Of a stretch of 16,191 bases of DNA, positions 14,266 through 16,191 are shown one piece after another. The first letter of the stretch is position 1. Each line of letters begins with the position of its first letter. The notes beneath the pieces are model-generated. The model was not told the DNA's origin and did not search any database. It saw only the letters and a list, made by a program, of their open reading frames with translations. The DNA is from Ktedonobacter sp. (lineage in GTDB: Bacteria; Chloroflexota; Ktedonobacteria; Ktedonobacterales; Ktedonobacteraceae): the NCBI GenBank assembly GCA_003450555.1, contig DMFQ01000362.1, forward strand, positions 1-16,191. The letters are read 5' to 3'. Position numbers and translations under genes: made by a program.

Positions 14266-15987
14266 ATGACTTCTTTCACCATCGCCCGGAGGCGTGCCAA
14301 GAACAGCATACTTGCCGTAAGCATCTTTATGGTAGTTATGCTGCTACTGAGCGCTTGTGGAGGAGACCCACAAACGCAACAGAAGGCTGATGCTAGCAAG
14401 ACTGATCTTAATAGGCTGATTTCGCAAGCACAGGGTATTGGCGTTCCAACTACTATACTGAAACCTATCATTCAACAAGAAAGCGCGATTACGAATACCA
14501 GAGCACCCTTCACCATCTTTAGTGGGCAACCTGCCACCGACTACTATAGCAATCTAACACAGCGCTACCAGTTGCTCACAGTACAGGTACGCGGCCTGGA
14601 GACACAGGTAACCCAACAATACGATTACCAGGCTGCGCTTGATATACAAGACCTTGAGAACGCACTTGCTCAGAGGCAGGCACAAAATTTTACCGAAGCA
14701 AAGACTTTTGCTAACCAGCTGAAACAATACCAGAATCAGCTTGCCAAGGCCCAGTACCCCAAAGATTACACGCAAATCAGCACTAATGCGAAGCAATCAA
14801 CACTCGCATTGCATTTACTAGGACCGGCATATAACGATCTTGTCACAATGCAAGGGAACATCAAGCAGCTACATGCATCGCACGTGGACACTACTGCTCT
14901 GAACCAACAGTACCAACAAGGTCTTCAGCTCTTCCGCAACGCCAGCAAGCCTGAAGATTTTTCCCAATTGATCAGCCAGTTGACAACACAGTTACAGGCA
15001 ACCGAGGATTTTTCTACACAAGCTATTCCCTATATCGGTGCGGCCAAGCTCCAGGAGTTCAGCGCGGACCTTGTCCAACTCAAACAATATGATCAAAATA
15101 CTGCAAGTTATCAGCAGCGCCTCAATGCAGATCAGACGGCCCTTGCTCAGGCCAAATCAATTAGTGATTATCTTAAAGTTTCATCACAAATTGATCATGA
15201 CATCTCATCGGTGCAATATGCTATGACGTCGGGGTACGCGAGCTATGTGCTCAAACAGTACAACCAGGAGGTCGCCAGTTGGGGTAATTCGCATCAATAC
15301 CACGATCCAGTCGACGGTCAGGCCTACAACCTGGACTACGAGTATGGCGCTTATGGTACAGGTCCGGACGGCAACGCGGCTCTACAGTATGCGCAGTCGA
15401 CCCAGCAACCATCTGACTTCCAGGCTGCAGTCGATGTTATCAACGGAAATCTCTTGCATCTGCGAGCAATGGAGGCGGATTACAGCGACAAAACGCCCTA
15501 TAACCAGTCACACGCCGCTGACATCCAGTTAATGAAGCACTATAATGTGTATGGCCCTAACAGCGGACAGGTGCTCGTAGTCTCGTTGATTGAACAGACG
15601 CTGCGCTACTACAACAATGGAAAACTCATCAGGTCATTCCACGTTGTCACCGGACAATACATGAAACCATCACCGCCAGGATTCTGGAGTATCATTTTGC
15701 GCCAAAGTCCCACCAAATTCAAATCGAGCGAGCCACAGAGTTCGGTATTCTGGTATCCGCCTACCCCAATTCAGTATGCCTTGGAATACCACTCGGGCGG
15801 TTACTTCTTCCATGATGCATGGTGGAGAGCTGATTTTGGACCTGGGAACAACTTCCCTCATAATGACTCGAGCGGAACGACTTCTTTTAATGACAATGGC
15901 AGCCACGGATGCGTCAATATGAATACCAATGATATTGCCTGGCTTTACCCACAGATCTCCTACGGAGCATCAGTGATAATGTACTAA
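14266..15987 (+). CDS. Lipoprotein L,D-transpeptidase (YkuD domain) with long helical stalk
   Basis: This is a 573-residue exported protein. Residues 1-31 are a lipoprotein signal: basic RRRAK, a hydrophobic core, and the lipobox LLSAC with C31 as lipidation site. About 35-330 is a Gln-rich, largely helical region with coiled-coil character, probably a stalk or wall-binding spacer. The YkuD catalytic domain covers about 434-573 (GQVLVVSLIEQTLRYYNNGK, VVTGQY, PPGFWSI). It has H516 in YFFHDAW, H547 and the nucleophile C549 in GSHGCVNM. Such enzymes form 3-3 cross-links in peptidoglycan or attach proteins to it. The catalytic cysteine is only 24 residues from the C terminus, normal for the family. 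The lipid anchor and long stalk would let the domain reach the wall from the membrane outer face, which is inference. Confidence 0.9.
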   Translation: MTSFTIARRRAKNSILAVSIFMVVMLLLSACGGDPQTQQKADASKTDLNRLISQAQGIGVPTTILKPIIQQESAITNTRAPFTIFSGQPATDYYSNLTQRYQLLTVQVRGLETQVTQQYDYQAALDIQDLENALAQRQAQNFTEAKTFANQLKQYQNQLAKAQYPKDYTQISTNAKQSTLALHLLGPAYNDLVTMQGNIKQLHASHVDTTALNQQYQQGLQLFRNASKPEDFSQLISQLTTQLQATEDFSTQAIPYIGAAKLQEFSADLVQLKQYDQNTASYQQRLNADQTALAQAKSISDYLKVSSQIDHDISSVQYAMTSGYASYVLKQYNQEVASWGNSHQYHDPVDGQAYNLDYEYGAYGTGPDGNAALQYAQSTQQPSDFQAAVDVINGNLLHLRAMEADYSDKTPYNQSHAADIQLMKHYNVYGPNSGQVLVVSLIEQTLRYYNNGKLIRSFHVVTGQYMKPSPPGFWSIILRQSPTKFKSSEPQSSVFWYPPTPIQYALEYHSGGYFFHDAWWRADFGPGNNFPHNDSSGTTSFNDNGSHGCVNMNTNDIAWLYPQISYGASVIMY

Positions 15988-15993
15988 TTTAAT

Positions 15994-16023
15994 TTGACAT
16001 CTCTATGGCCTTTCTGCTATAAT
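15994..16023 (+). promoter_or_regulatory. Consensus housekeeping promoter of rpsT
   Basis: TTGACA (15994-15999) and TATAAT (16018-16023) are perfect consensus hexamers 18 bases apart, starting six bases after the transpeptidase stop codon. The transcript would begin near 16028-16031, giving a leader of about 100 bases. Confidence 0.85.
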
Positions 16024-16024
16024 C

Positions 16025-16078
16025 CATGGGCAATCACGCCCGACGTACAGTCGGCATTTTTTGTAGATTACGCCCATG
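16025..16078 (+). promoter_or_regulatory. Structured rpsT leader with attenuator-like hairpin
   Basis: CCGAC-GTACA-GTCGG (16040-16054) is a small hairpin followed by CA and six T (16057-16062), as in a weak terminator. GGGC (16028-16031) can pair either with GCCC at 16038-16041, which would break that hairpin, or with GCCC at 16072-16075. The latter is part of an outer stem, CATGGGC-AATC (16025-16035) with GATT-AC-GCCCATG (16066-16078). The predicted transcript start falls within the left arm, so the outer stem may be partial in RNA. Confidence 0.45.
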
Positions 16079-16129
16079 TGAAGGGGTTGAAACAGACAGA
16101 GAGACGTTTCGGGGAGGAATTGTACTCAC

Positions 16130-16191
16130 ATGCCCAATAATGCCGCTGCAGAAAAGCGCATGCGCCAGGAACAAAAACGCCGCTTGCACAA
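16130..16191 (+). CDS. rpsT: 30S ribosomal protein S20, first 20 codons only
   Basis: From the ATG at 16130 the frame reads MPNNAAAEKRMRQEQKRRLH before the window ends. This matches the start of bacterial S20 (MxNxxSAxKRxRQxxKRRxxN), a primary 16S rRNA-binding protein of the small subunit. A GGGGAGGA ribosome binding site lies at 16111-16118, eleven bases from the start and slightly far. The gene has its own consensus promoter and a structured leader. In E. coli S20 represses its own translation, so leader control is plausible here but not shown. Confidence 0.85.
   Translation, partial: MPNNAAAEKRMRQEQKRRLH

Noticed and set aside
1..16191. CRISPR array, tRNA, rRNA, insertion sequence or phage/defence genes
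   Set aside because: No repeated spacers, cloverleaf, rRNA segments, transposase motifs or terminal repeats were seen on either strand.

Overview
The window is about 16 kb at roughly 50% G+C, with dense bacterial gene packing. Gene content suggests a Gram-positive-type Chloroflexota bacterium, most likely in or near the Ktedonobacteria. The pointers are tandem rhomboid proteases, one with a TPR front end, a lipoprotein L,D-transpeptidase, frequent TTG/GTG starts, and a carotenoid set combining CruF, a CruG/CrtQ-type glycosyltransferase, an acyltransferase and a CrtI/CrtD-type desaturase. This placement is inference from gene content; no database search was possible.

Region 1-2080 (minus strand) is a three-gene unit: two small related membrane proteins and an MFS transporter cut by the left edge of the window. 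A 347-base divergent gap leads to plus-strand genes for a GlsB/YeaQ/YmgE-type small membrane protein (2428-2796), a MarC-family protein (2895-3539) and two adjacent rhomboid intramembrane proteases (3685-4557 and 4562-5788). The second rhomboid has a cytoplasmic TPR module. A hairpin terminator at 5808-5836 separates them from the convergent carotenoid region.

Region 5863-10258 is a carotenoid-tailoring cluster. A flavin-dependent desaturase/oxidase on the minus strand diverges from a PlsC-like acyltransferase and a GT2 glycosyltransferase that overlap by four bases. A CruF-type carotenoid hydratase on the minus strand converges on the glycosyltransferase. Together these enzymes would be expected to hydrate, desaturate, glycosylate and acylate a linear or monocyclic carotenoid, giving a carotenoid glycoside fatty-acid ester. 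Phytoene synthase and prenyl synthase genes are not in the window. The glycosyltransferase and cruF genes overlap tail to tail by 318 bp with codon boundaries in register, so each encodes its C-terminal part antisense to the other. This is the most unusual feature seen. cruF starts directly at the stop codon of a gene for a membrane-anchored, probable beta-propeller protein (10259-11707).

Region 11801-16191 holds a minus-strand alpha/beta hydrolase, a cystathionine gamma-synthase/lyase, an L,D-transpeptidase lipoprotein, and the first 20 codons of ribosomal protein S20 (rpsT). rpsT is preceded by a consensus promoter and a leader with competing hairpins. The hydrolase and the cystathionine enzyme are divergent and share a 12-bp motif upstream of each gene. 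No rRNA, tRNA, CRISPR array, insertion sequence or phage gene was seen.
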